DNA of 64,000 nt, taken from assembly GCA_946800325.1 (NCBI GenBank), contig OX326956.1:13247167-13311166 (forward strand), written 5' to 3'. Positions 23,105 to 37,319 of the stretch are shown here, in pieces. The DNA is from Luzula sylvatica (lineage: Eukaryota > Streptophyta > Magnoliopsida > Poales > Juncaceae). The translations under genes were made by a program, and so were the position numbers. Each line of letters begins with the position of its first letter. The stretch's first letter is position 1. Under the pieces are notes generated by a model. That model worked only from the letters and a program-made list of their open reading frames with translations. It was not told the origin of the DNA and searched no databases.

Positions 23105-26100
23105 TAACGCTCTGAGGAGTTCAAATAACGTGTTTTAAGATCATTTGTATCGTATCTTTTACTACATAACTTTTCACCAAATTTCACAAACACTAAGAAA
23201 GTTTGTTTTTCGATTCAAAACAAGATTTGAACGCTTTGAGGAGTTCAAATAACGTGTTTTTAGATCATTTGTATCGTATCTTTTAGTACATAACTTTTCA
23301 CCAAATTTCACAAACACTAAGAAAGTTTGTTTTTCGATTCAAAACAAGATTTTAACGCTTTGAGGAGTTCAAATAACTTATTTTAAGATCATTTGTATCG
23401 TATCTTTTACTACATGACTTTTCACCAAATTTCACGAACACTAAGAAAGTTTGTTTTTCGATTCAAAACAAGATTTTAACGCTTTGAGGGGTTCAAATAA
23501 CGTGTTTTTAGATCATTTGTATCGTATCTTTTAGTACACAACTTTTCACCAAATTTCACAAAAACTAAGATAGTTTGTTTTTCGTTTCAAAACAAGATTT
23601 TAACGCTTTGAGGAGTTCAAATAACATGTTTTTAGATCATTTGTATCGTATCTTTTACTACATAACTTTTCACCAAATTTCACAAACACTAAGAAAGTTT
23701 GTTTTTCGATTCAAAACAAGATTTGAACGCTTTGAGGAGTTCAAATAACGTGTTTTAAGATCATTTGTATCGTATCATTTACCACATAACTTTTCACCAA
23801 ATTTCACAAACACTAAGAAAGTTTGTTTTTCGATTCAAACCAAGATTTTAACGCTTTGAGGAGTTCAAATAACGTGTTTTTAGATCATTTGTATCGTATC
23901 TATTACTACATAACTTTTCACCAAATTTCACAAACACTAAGAAAGTTTGTTTTTCGATTCAAAAGAAGATTTGAACGCTTTGAGGAGTTCAAATAACGTG
24001 TTTTTAGATCATTTGTATCGTATCTTTTAGTACATAACTTTTCCCCAAATTTCACAAACACTAAGATAGTTTGTTTTTCGATTCAAAACAAGATTTGAAC
24101 GCTTTGAGGAGTTCAAATAATGTGTTTTTAGATCATTTGTATCGTATCTTTTAGTACATAACTTTTCACCAAATTTCACAAACACTAAGAAAGTTTGTTT
24201 TTCGATTCAAAACAAGATTTTAACGCTCTGAGGAGTTCAAATAACGTGTTTTAAGATCATTTGTATCGTATCTTTTACTACATAACTTTTCACCAAATTT
24301 CACAAACACTAAGAAAATTTGTTTTTCGATTCAAAACAAGATTTGAACGCTTTGAGGAGTTCAAATAACGTGTTTTTAGATCATTTGTATCGTATCTTTT
24401 ACTACATAACTTTTCACCAAATTTCACAAACACTAAGATAGTTTGTTTTTCGATTCAAAACAAGATTTTAACGCTTTGAGCAGTTCAAATAACGTGTTTT
24501 TAGATCATTTGTATCGTATCTTTTAGTACATAACTTTTCACCAAATTTCACAAACACTAAGATAGTTTGTTTTTCGATTCAAAACAAAATTTTAACGCTT
24601 TGAGCAGTTCAAATAACGTGTTTTTAGATCATTTGTATCGTATCTTTTAGTACACAACTTTTCACCAAATTTCACAAACGCTAAGAAAGTTTGTTTTTCG
24701 ATTCAAAACAAGATTTTAACGCTTTGAGGAGTTCAAATAACGTGTTTTTAGATCATTTGTATCGTATCTTTTACTACATAACTTTTAACCAAATTTCACA
24801 AACACTAAGAAAGTTTGTTTTTCGATTCAAAACAAGATTTGAACGCTTTGAGGAGTTCAAATAACGTGTTTTTAAATCATTTGTATCGTATCTTTTAGTA
24901 CATAACTTTTCACCAAATTTCACAAACGCTAAGATAGTTTGTTTTTCGTTTCAAAACAAGATTTTAACGCTTTGAGGAGTTCAAATAACGTGTTTTTAGA
25001 TCATTTGTATCGTATCTTTTACTACATAACTTTTCACCAAATTTTACAAACACTAAGATAGTTTGTTTTTCGATTCAAAACAAGATTTGAACGCTTTGAG
25101 CAGTTCAAATAACGTGTTTTAAGATCATTTGTATCGTATCTTTTACTACATAACTTTTCACCAAATTTCACAAACACTAAGAAAATTTGTTTTTCGATTC
25201 AAAACAAGATTTGAACGCTTTGAGGAGTTCAAATAACGTGTTTTTAGATCATTTGTATCGTATCTTTTACTACATAACTTTTCACCAAATTTCACAAACA
25301 CTAAGATAGTTTGTTTTTCGATTCAAAACAAGATTTTAACGCTTTGAGCAGTTCAAATAACGTGTTTTTAGATCATTTGTATCGTATCTTTTACTACATA
25401 ACTTTTCACCAAATTTCACAAACACTAAGAAAGTTTGTTTTTCGATTCAAAACAAGATTTTAACACTTTGAGGAGTTCAAATAACGTGTTTTAAGATCAT
25501 TTGTATCGTATCTTTTAGTACACAACTTTTCACCAAATTTCACAAACGCTAAGATAGTTTGTTTTTAGATTCAAAACAAGATTTTAACGCTTTGAGCAGT
25601 TCAAATAACGTGTTTTTAGATCATTTGTATCGTATCTTTTACTACATAACTTTTCACCAAATTTAACAAACACTAAGAAAGTTTGTTTTTCGATTCAAAA
25701 CAAAATTTTAACGCTTTGAGGAGTTCAAATAACGTGTTTTTAGATCATTTGTATCGTATCTTTTAGTACATAACTTTTCACCAAATTTCACAAACGCTTA
25801 GAAAGTTTGTTTTTCGATTCAAAACAATATTTTAACGCTTTGAGGAGTTCAAATAACGTGTTTTTAGATCATTTGTATCGTATCTTTTAGTACATAACTT
25901 TTAACCAAATTTCACAAAAACTAAGAAAGTTTGTTTTTCGATTCAAAACAAGATTTTAACGCTTTCAGGAGTTCAAATAACGTGTTATTAGATCATTTGT
26001 ATCGTATCTTTTAGTACATAACTTTTCACCAAATTTCACAAACACTAAGATAGTTTGTTTTTCGATTCAAAACAAGATTTTAACGCTTTGAGGAGTTCAA

Positions 26101-29100
26101 ATAACGTGGTTTTAGATCATTTGTATCGTATCTTTTAGTACACAACTTTTCACCAAATTTCACAAACACTAAGATAGTTTGTTTTTCGTTACAAAACACG
26201 ATTTTAACGCTTTGAGGAGTTCAAATAACGTGTTTTTAGATCATTTGTATCGTATCTTTTACTACATCACTTTTCACCAAATTTCACAAACACTAAGAAA
26301 GTTTGTTTTTCGATTCAAAACAAGATTTGAACGCTTTGAGGCGTTCAAATAACGTGTTTTAGGATCATTTGTATCGTATCTTTTAGTACATAACTTTTCA
26401 CCAAATTTCACAAACACTAAGAAAGTTTGTTTTTCGATTCAAAACAAGATTTTAACGCTTTGAGGAGTTCAAATAACGTGTTTTAAGATCATTTGTATCG
26501 TATCTTTTACTACATAACTTTTCACCAAATTTCACAAACACTAAGAAAATTTGTTTTTCGATTCAAAACAAGATTTGAACGCTTTGAGGAGTTCAAATAA
26601 CGTGTTTTAAGATCATTTGTATCGTATCTTTTAGTACATAACTTTTCACCAAATTTCACAAACACTAAGATAGTTTGTTTTTCGATTCAAAACAAGATTT
26701 TAACGCTTTGAGCAGTTCAAATAACGTGTTTTTAGATCGTTTGTATCGTATCTTTTACTACATAACATTTCACCAAATTTAACAAACACTAAGAAAGTTT
26801 GTTTTTCGATTCAAAACAAAATTTTAACGCTTTGAGGAGTTCAAATAACGTGTTTTTAGATCATTTGTATCGTATCTTTTAGTACATAACTTTTCACCAA
26901 ATTTCACAAACGCTTAGAAAGTTTGTTTTTCGATTCAAAACAAGATTTTAACGCTTTGAGGAGTTCAAATAACGTGTTTTTAGATCATTTGTATCGTATC
27001 TTTTAGTACATAACTTTTAACCAAATTTCACAAAAACTAAGAAAGTTTGTTTTTCGATTCAAAACAAGATTTTAACGCTTTGAGGAGTTCAAATAACGTG
27101 TTATTAGATCATTTGTATCGTATCTTTTAGTACATAACTTTTCACCAAATTTCACAAACACTAAGATAGTTTGTTTTTCGATTCAAAACAAGATTTTAAC
27201 GCTTTGAGGAGTTCAAATAACGTGTTTTTAGACCATTTGTATCGTATCTTTTAGTACACAACTTTTCACCAAATTTCACAAACACTAAGATAGTTTGTTT
27301 TTCGTTTCAAAACAAGATTTTAACGCTCTGAGGAGTTCAAATAACGTGTTTTAAGATCATTTGTATCGTATCTTTTACTACATAACTTTTCACCAAATTT
27401 CACAAACACTAAGAAAGTTTGTTTTTCGATTCAAAACAAGATTTGAACGCTTTGAGGAGTTCAAATAACGTGTTTTTAGATCATTTGTATCGTATCTTTT
27501 AGTACATAACTTTTCACCAAATTTCACAAACACTAAGAAAGTTTGTTTTTCGATTCAAAACAAGATTTTAACGCTTTGAGGAGTTCAAATAACGTATTTT
27601 AAGATCATTTGTATCGTATCTTTTACTACATGACTTTTCACCAAATTTCACGAACACTAAGAAAGTTTGTTTTTCGATTCAAAACAAGATTTTAACGCTT
27701 TGAGGAGTTCAAATAACGTGTTTTTAGATCATTTGTATCGTATCTTTTAGTACACAACTTTTCACCAAATTTCACAAAAACTAAGATAGTTTGTTTTTCG
27801 TTTCAAAACAAGATTTTAACGCTTTGAGGAGTTCAAATAACATGTTTTTAGATCATTTGTATCGTATCTTTTACAACATAACTTTTCACCAAATTTCACA
27901 AACACTAAGAAAGTTTGTTTTTCGATTCAAAACAAGATTTGAACGCTTTGAGGAGTTCAAATAACGTGTTTTAAGATCATTTGTATCGTATCATTTACCA
28001 CATAACTTTTCACCAAATTTCACAAACACTAAGAAAGTTTGTTTTTCGATTCAAACCAAGATTTTAACGCTTTGAGGAGTTCAAATAACGTGTTTTTAGA
28101 TCATTTGTATCGTATCTATTACTACATAACTTTTCACCAAATTTCACAAACACTAAGAAAGTTTGTTTTTCGATTCAAAAGAAGATTTGAACGCTTTGAG
28201 GAGTTCAAATAACGTGTTTTTAGATCATTTGTATCGTATCTTTTAGTACATAACTTTTCCCCAAATTTCACAAACACTAAGATAGTTTGTTTTTCGATTC
28301 AAAACAAGATTTGAACGCTTTGAGGAGTTCAAATAACGTGTTTTTAGATCATTTGTATCGTATCTTTTAGTACATAACTTTTCACCAAATTTCACAGACA
28401 CTAAGAAAGTTTGTTTTTCGATTCAAAACAAGATTTTAACGCTCTGAGGAGTTCAAATAACGTGTTTTAAGATCATTTGTATCGTATCTTTTACTACATT
28501 ACTTTTCACCAAATTTCACAAACACTAAGAAAATTTGTTTTTCGATTCAAAACAAGATTTGAACGCTTTGAGGAGTTCAAATAACGTGTTTTTAGATCAT
28601 TTGTATCGTATCTTTTACTACATAACTTTTCACCAAATTTCACAAACACTAAGATAGTTTGTTTTTCGATTCAAAACAAGATTTTAACGCTTTGAGCAGT
28701 TCAAATAACGTGTTTTTAGATCATTTGTATCGTATCTTTTAGTACATAACTTTTCACCAAATTTCACAAACACTAAGATAGTTTGTTTTTCGATTCAAAA
28801 CAAAATTTTAACGCTTTGAGCAGTTCAAATAACGTGTTTTTAGATCATTTGTATCGTATCTTTTAGTACACAACTTTTCACCAAATTTCACAAACGCTAA
28901 GAAAGTTTGTTTTTCGATTCAAAACAAGATTTTAACGCTTTGAGGAGTTCAAATAACGTGTTTTTAGATCATTTGTATCGTATCTTTTACTACATAACTT
29001 TTAACCAAATTTCACAAACACTAAGAAAGTTTGTTTTTCGATTCAAAACAAGATTTGAACGCTTTGAGGAGTTCAAATAACGTGTTTTTAAATCATTTGT

Positions 29101-30820
29101 ATCGTATCTTTTAGTACATAACTTTTCACCAAATTTCACAAACGCTAAGATAGTTTGTTTTTCGTTTCAAAACAAGATTTTAACGCTTTGAGGAGTTCAA
29201 ATAACGTGTTTTTAGATCATTTGTATCGTATCTTTTACTACATAACTTTTCACCAAATTTCACAAACACTAAGATAGTTTGTTTTTCGATTCAAAACAAG
29301 ATTTGAACGCTTTGAGCAGTTCAAATAACGTGTTTTAAGATCATTTGTATCGTATCTTTTACTACATAACTTTTCACCAAATTTCACAAACACTAAGAAA
29401 ATTTGTTTTTCGATTCAAAACAAGATTTGAACGCTTTGAGGAGTTCAAATAACGTGTTTTTAGATCATTTGTATCGTATCTTTTACTACATAACTTTTCA
29501 CCAAATTTCACAAACACTAAGATAGTTTGTTTTTCGATTCAAAACAAGATTTTAACGCTTTGAGCAGTTCAAATAACGTGTTTTTAGATCATTTGTATCG
29601 TATCTTTTACTACATAACTTTTCACCAAATTTCACAAACACTAAGAAAGTTTGTTTTTCGATTCAAAACAAGATTTTAACACTTTGAGGAGTTCAAATAA
29701 CGTGTTTTAAGATCATTTGTATCGTATCTTTTAGTACACAACTTTTCACCAAATTTCACAAACGCTAAGATAGTTTGTTTTTAGATTCAAAACAAGATTT
29801 TAACGCTTTGAGCAGTTCAAATAACGTGTTTTTAGATCATTTGTATCGTATCTTTTACTACATAACTTTTCACCAAATTTAACAAACACTAAGAAAGTTT
29901 GTTTTTCGATTCAAAACAAAATTTTAACGCTTTGAGGAGTTCAAATAACGTGTTTTTAGATCATTTGTATCGTATCTTTTAGTACATAACTTTTCACCAA
30001 ATTTCACAAACGCTTAGAAAGTTTGTTTTTCGATTCAAAACAATATTTTAACGCTTTGAGGAGTTCAAATAACGTGTTTTTAGATCATTTGTATCGTATC
30101 TTTTAGTACATAACTTTTAACCAAATTTCACAAAAACTAAGAAAGTTTGTTTTTCGATTCAAAACAAGATTTTAACGCTTTCAGGAGTTCAAATAACGTG
30201 TTATTAGATCATTTGTATCGTATCTTTTAGTACATAACTTTTCACCAAATTTCACAAACACTAAGATAGTTTGTTTTTCGATTCAAAACAAGATTTTAAC
30301 GCTTTGAGGAGTTCAAATAACGTGGTTTTAGATCATTTGTATCGTATCTTTTAGTACACAACTTTTCACCAAATTTCACAAACACTAAGATAGTTTGTTT
30401 TTCGTTACAAAACACGATTTTAACGCTTTGAGGAGTTCAAATAACGTGTTTTTAGATCATTTGTATCGTATCTTTTACTACATAACTTTTCACCAAATTT
30501 CACAAACACTAAGAAAGTTTGTTTTTCGATTCAAAACAAGATTTGAACGCTTTGAGGCGTTCAAATAACGTGTTTTAGGATCATTTGTATCGTATCTTTT
30601 AGTACATAACTTTTCACCAAATTTCACAAACACTAAGAAAGTTTGTTTTTCGATTCAAAACAAGATTTTAACGCTTTGAGGAGTTCAAATAACGTGTTTT
30701 AAGATCATTTGTATCGTATCTTTTACTACATAACTTTTCACCAAATTTCACAAACACTAAGAAAATTTGTTTTTCGATTCAAAACAAGATTTGAACGCTT
30801 TGAGGAGTTCAAATAACGTG
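23105..30820 (+). repeat. 34-monomer block pair
   Basis: From 23105 to about 26604 the monomer order repeats at 27321 to about 30820, offset exactly 4216 bp (34 x 124). The switch into the second copy lies within one monomer: 27236-27310 is of the GACCATTTG/TTCGTTTC type seen near 21280-21350, and from CGCTCTGAG at about 27324 it follows 23105 onward. Copies diverge after about 26604 and 30820, where the first goes directly to a CGTTTGTATCG monomer and the second keeps two more monomers. Private differences include AACTTATTTT at 23377 and GAGGGGTTC near 23487. Confidence 0.85.
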
Positions 30821-33800
30821 TTTTTAGATAATTTGTATCGTATCTTTTAGTACATAATTTTCACCAAATTTCACAAACACTAAGATAGTTTGTTTTTCGA
30901 TTCAAAACAAGATTTTAACGCTTTGAGCAGTTCAAATAACGTGTTTTTAGATCATTTGTATCGTATCTTTTACTACATAACTTTTCACCAAATTTCACAA
31001 ACACTAAGAAAGTTTGTTTTTCGATTCAAAACAAGATTTGAACGCTTTGAGGAGTTCAAATAACGTGTTTTAAGATCATTTGTATCGTATCTTTTAGTAC
31101 ATAACTTTTCACCAAATTTCACAAACACTAAGATAGTTTGTTTTTCGATTCAAAACAAGATTTTAACGCTTTAAGCAGTTCAAATAACGTGTTTTTAGAT
31201 CGTTTGTATCGTATCTTTTACTACATAACATTTCACCAAATTTAACAAACACTAAGAAAGTTTGTTTTTCGATTCAAAACAAAATTTTAACGCTTTGAGG
31301 AGTTCAAATAACGTGTTTTTAGATCATTTGTATCGTATCTTTTAGTACATAACTTTTCACCAAATTTCACAAACGCTTAGAAAGTTTGTTTTTCGATTCA
31401 AAACAAGATTTTAACGCTTTGAGGAGTTCAAATAACGTGTTTTTAGATCATTTGTATCGTATCTTTTAGTACATAACTTTTAACCAAATTTCACAAAAAC
31501 TAAGAAAGTTTGTTTTTCGATTCAAAACAAGATTTTAACGCTTTGAGGAGTTCAAATAACGTGTTATTAGATCATTTGTATCGTATATTTTAGTACATAA
31601 CTTTTCACCAAATTTCACAAACTCTAAGATAGTTTGTTTTTCGATTCAAAACAAGATTTTAACGCTTTGAGGAGTTCAAATAACGTGTTTTTAGACCATT
31701 TGTATCGTATCTTTTAGTACACAACTTTTCACCAAATTTCACAAACACTAAGATAGTTTGTTTTTCGTTTCAAAACAAGATTTTAACGCTTTGAGGAGTT
31801 CGAATAACATGTTTTTAGATCATTTGTATCGTATCTTTTACTACATAACTTTTCACCAAATTTCACAAACACTAAGAAAGTTTGTTTTTCGATTCAAAAC
31901 AAGATTTTAACGCTTTGAGGAGTTCAAATAACGTGTTTTAAGATCAGTTGTATCGTATCTTTTAGTACATAACTTTTCACCAAATTTCACAAACACTAAG
32001 AAAGTTTGTTTTTCGATTCAAAACAAGATTTTAACGCTTTGAGGAGTTCAAATAACGTGTTTTAAGATCATTTGTATCGTATCTTTTAGTACATGACTTT
32101 TCACAAAATTTCACAAACACTAAGAAAGTTTGTTTTTCGATTCAAAACAAGATTTTAACGCTTTGAGGAGTTCAAATAACGTGTTTTAAGATCATTTGTA
32201 TTGTATCTTTTACTACATAACTTTTCACCATATTTCACAAACACTAAGAAAGTTTGTTTTTCGATTCAAAACAAGATTTGAACGCTTTGAGGAGTTCAAA
32301 TAACAGGTTTTAAGATCATTTGTATCGTATCTTTTAGTACATAACTTTTCACCAAATTTCACAAACACTAAGAAAGTTTGTTTTTCGATTCAAAACAAGA
32401 TTTTAACGCTTTGAGGAGTTCAAATAACGTGTTTTAAGATCAGTTGTATCGTATCTTTTAGTACATAACTTTTCACCAAATTTCACAAACACTAAGAAAG
32501 TTTGTTTTTCGATTCAAAACAAGATTTTAACGCTTTGAGGAGTTCAAATAACGTGTTTTTAGATCATTTGTATCGTATCTTTTAGTACACAACTTTTCAC
32601 CAAATTTCACAAAAACTAAGATAGTTTGTTTTTCGTTTCAAAACAAGATTTTAACGCTTTGAGGAGTTCAAATAACATGTTTTTAGATCATTTGTATCGT
32701 ATCTTTTACTACATAACTTTTCACCAAATTTCACAAACACTAAGAAAGTTTGTTTTTCGATTCAAAACAAGATTTGAACGCTTTGAGGAGTTCAAATAAC
32801 GTGTTTTAAGATCATTTGTATCGTATCATTTACCACATAACTTTTCACCAAATTTCACAAACACTAAGAAAGTTTGTTTTTCGATTCAAACCAAGATTTT
32901 AACGCTTTGAGGAGTTCAAATAACGTGTTTTTAGATCATTTGTATCGTATCTATTACTACATAACTTTTCACCAAATTTCACAAACACTAAGAAAGTTTG
33001 TTTTTCGATTCAAAAGAAGATTTGAACGCTTTGAGGAGTTCAAATAACGTGTTTTTAGATCATTTGTATCGTATCTTTTAGTACATAACTTTTCCCCAAA
33101 TTTCACAAACACTAAGATAGTTTGTTTTTCGATTCAAAACAAGATTTGAACGCTTTGAGGAGTTCAAATAACGTGTTTTTAGATCATTTGTATCGTATCT
33201 TTTAGTACATAACTTTTCACCAAATTTCACAAACACTAAGAAAGTTTGTTTTTCGATTCAAAACAAGATTTTAACGCTCTGAGGAGTTCAAATAACGTGT
33301 TTTAAGATCATTTGTATCGTATCTTTTACTACATAACTTTTCACCAAATATCACAAACACTAAGAAAGTTTGTTTTTCGATTCATAACAAGATTTGAACG
33401 CTTTGAGGAGTCCAAATAACGTGTTTTTAGATCATTTGTATCGTATCTTTTAGTACATAACTTTTCACCAAATTTCACAAACACTAAGAAAGTTTGTTTT
33501 TCGATTCAAAAGAAGATTTGAACGCTTTGAGGAGTTCAAATAACGTGTTTTTAGATCATTTGTATCGTATCTTTTAGTACATAACTTTTCCCCAAATTTC
33601 ACAAACACTAAGATAGTTTGTTTTTCGATTCAAAACAAGATTTAAACGCTTTGAGGAGTTCAAATAACGTGTTTTTAGATCATTTGTATCGTATCTTTTA
33701 GTACATAACTTTTCACCAAATTTCACAAACACTAAGAAAGTTTGTTTTTCGATTCAAAACAAGATTTTAACGCTCTGAGGAGTTCAAATAACGTGTTTTA

Positions 33801-36800
33801 AGATCATTTGTATCGTATCTTTTACTACATAACTTTTCACCAAATTTCACAAACACTAAGAAAGTTTGTTTTTCGATTCAAAACAAGATTTGAACGCTTT
33901 GAGGAGTTCAAATAACGTGTTTTTAGATCATTTGTATCGTATCTTTTACTACATAACTTTTCACCAAATTTCACAAACACTAAGAAAGTTTGTTTTTCGA
34001 TTCAAAACAAGATTTTAACGCTTTGAGGAGTTCAAATAACGTATTTTAAGATCATTTGTATCGTATCTTTTACTACATGACTTTTCACCAAATTTCACGA
34101 ACACTAAGAAAGTTTGTTTTTCGATTCAAAACAAGATTTTAACGCTCTGAGGAGTTCAAATAACGTGTTTTAAGATCATTTGTATCGTATCTTTTAGTAC
34201 ACAACTTTTCACCAAATTTCACAAAAACTAAGATAGTTTGTTTTTCGTTTCAAAACAAGATTTTAACGCTTTGAGGAGTTCAAATAACATGTTTTTAGAT
34301 CATTTGTATCGTATCTTTTACTACATAATTTTTCACCAAATTTCACAAACACTAAGAAAGTTTGTTTTTCGATTCAAAACAAGATTTGAACGCTTTGAGG
34401 AGTTCAAATAACGTGTTTTAAGATCATTTTTATCGTATCATTTACCACATAACTTTTCACCAAATTTCACAAACACTAAGAAAGTTTGTTTTTCGATTCA
34501 AACCAAGATTTTAACGCTTTGAGGAGTTCAAATAACGTGTTTTTAGATCATTTGTATCGTATCTATTACTACATAATTTTTCACCAAATTTCACAAACAC
34601 TAAGAAAGTTTGTTTTTCGATTCAAAACAAGATTTTAACGCTCTGAGGAGTTCAAATAACGTGTTTTAAGATCATTTGTATCGTATCTTTTACTACATTA
34701 CTTTTCACCAAATTTCACAAACACTAAGAAAGTTTGTTTTTCGATTCATAACAAGATTTGAACGCTTTGAGGAGTCCAAATAACGTGTTTTTAGGTCATT
34801 TGTATAGTATCTTTTAGTACATAATTTTCACCAAATTTCACAAACACTAAGAAAGTTTGTTTTTCGATTCAAAACAAGATTTGAACGCTTTGAGGAGTTC
34901 AAATAACGTGTTTTTAGATCATTTGTATCGTATCTTTTAGTACACAACTTTTCACCAAATTTCACAAACACTAAGATAGTTTGTTTTTCGTTTCAAAACA
35001 AGATTTTAACGCTTCGTGGAGTTCAAATAACGTGTTTTTAGATCATTTGTATCGTATCTTTTAGTACACAACTTTTCACCAAATTTCACAAACACTAAGA
35101 TAGTTTGTTTTTCGATTCAAAACAAGATTTGAACGCTTTGAGCAGTTCAAATAACGTGTTTTAAGATCATTTGTATCGTATCTTTTACTACATAACTTTT
35201 CACCAAATTTCACAAACACTAAGAAAATTTGTTTTTCGATTCAAAACAAGATTTGAACGCTTTGAGCAGTTCAAATAACGTGTTTTTAGATCATTTCTAT
35301 CGTATCTTTTACTACATAACTTTTCACCAAATTTCACAAACACTAAGAAAGTTTGTTTTTCGATTCAAAACAAGATTTGAACGCTTTGAGGAGTTCAAAT
35401 AACGTGTTTTAAGATCATTTGTATCGTATCTTTTAGTACATAACTTTTCACCAAATTTCACAAACGCTAAGATAGTTTGTTTTTCGTTTCAAAACAAGAT
35501 TTTAACGCTTTGAGGAGTTCAAATAACGTGTTTTTAGATCATTTGTATCGTATCTTTTACTACATAACTTTTCACCAAATTTCACAAACACTAAGATAGT
35601 TTGTTTTTCGATTCAAAACAAGATTTGAACGCTTTGAGCAGTTCAAATAACGTGTTTTAAGATCATTTGTATCGTATCTTTTACTACATAACTTTTCACC
35701 AAATTTCACAAACACTAAGAAAATTTGTTTTTCGATTCAAAACAAGATTTGAACGCTTTGAGGAGTTCAAATAACGTGTTTTTAGATCATTTGTATCGTA
35801 TCTTTTACTACATAACTTTTCACCAAATTTCACAAACACTAAGATAGTTTGTTTTTCGATTCAAAACAAGATTTGAATGCTTTGAGGAGTTCAAATAACG
35901 TGTTTTTAGATCATTTGTATCGTATCTTTTACTACATAACTTTTCACCAAATTTCACAAACACTAAGAAAGTTTGTTTTTCGATTCAAAACAAGATTTTA
36001 ACACTTTGAGGAGTTCAAATAACGTGTTTTAAGATTATTTGTATCGTATCTTTTAGTACACAACTTTTTACCAAATTTCACAAACGCTAAGATAGTTTGT
36101 TTTTAGATTCAAAACAAGATTTTAACGCTTTGAGCAGTTCAAATAACGTGTTTTTAGATCATTTGTATCGTATCTTTTACTACATAACTTTTCACCAAAT
36201 TTCACAAACACTAAGAAAGTTTGTTTTTCGATTCAAAACAAGATTTGAACGCTTTGAGGAGTTCAAATAACGTGTTTTAAGATCATTTGTATCGTATCTT
36301 TTAGTACATAACTTTTCACCAAATTTCACAAACACTAAGATAGTTTGTTTTTCGATTCAAAACAAGATTTTAACGCTTTGAGCAGTTCAAATAACGTGTT
36401 TTTAGATCGTTTGTATCGTATCTTTTACTACATAACATTTCACCAAATTTAACAAACACTAAGAAAGTTTGTTTTTCGATTCAAAACAAAATTTTAACGC
36501 TTTGAGGAGTTCAAATAACGTGTTTTAAGATCATTTGTATCGTATCTTTTAGTACATAACTTTTCACCAAATTTCACAAACGCTTAGAAAGTTTGTTCTT
36601 CGATTCAAAACAAGATTTTAACGCTTTGAGGAGTTCAAATAACGTGTTTTTAGATCATTTGTATCGTATCTTTTAGTACATAACTTTTAACCAAATTTCA
36701 CAAAAACTAAGAAAGTTTGTTTTTCGATTCAAAACAAGATTTTAACGCTTTGAGGAGTTCAAATAACGTGTTATTAGATCATTTGTATCGTATCTTTTAG

Positions 36801-37319
36801 TACATAACTTTTCACCAAATTTCACAAACACTAAGATAGTTTGTTTTTCGATTCAAAACAAGATTTTAACGCTTTGAGGAGTTCAAATAACGTGTTTTTA
36901 GATCATTTGTATCGTATCTTTTAGTACACAACTTTTCACCAAATTTCACAAACACTAAGATAGTTTGTTTTTCGTTTCAAAACAAGATTTTAACGCTTTG
37001 AGGAGTTCAAATAACTTGTTTTTAGATCATTTGTATCGTATCTTTTACTACATAACTTTTCACCAAATTTCACAAACACTAAGAAAGTTTGTTTTTCGAT
37101 TCAAAACAAGATTTGAACGCTTTGAGGCGTTCAAATAACGTGTTTTAAGATCATTTGTATCGTATCTTTTAGTACATAACTTTTCACAAAATTTCACAAA
37201 CACTAAGAAAGTTTGTTTTTCGATTCAAAACAAGATTTTAACGTTTTGAGGAGTTCAAATAACGTGTTTTAAGATCATTTGTATTGTATCTTTTACTACA
37301 TACCTTTTCACCATATTTC
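29510..37319 (+). repeat. 63-monomer tandem block, copy one (7810 bp)
   Basis: This block is followed directly by a second copy. TTAACAAAC monomers at 29882, 31245 and 36452 match those at 37692, 39055 and 44261 with offsets of 7810, 7810 and 7809 bp. The block ends with the TACCTTTTCACCATATTTC monomer end. Inside, it has one monomer more than copy two near 31.86-32.11 kb (a CAGTTGTATC type) and one fewer between about 34.3 and 35.0 kb, so the total stays 63. Confidence 0.85.
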
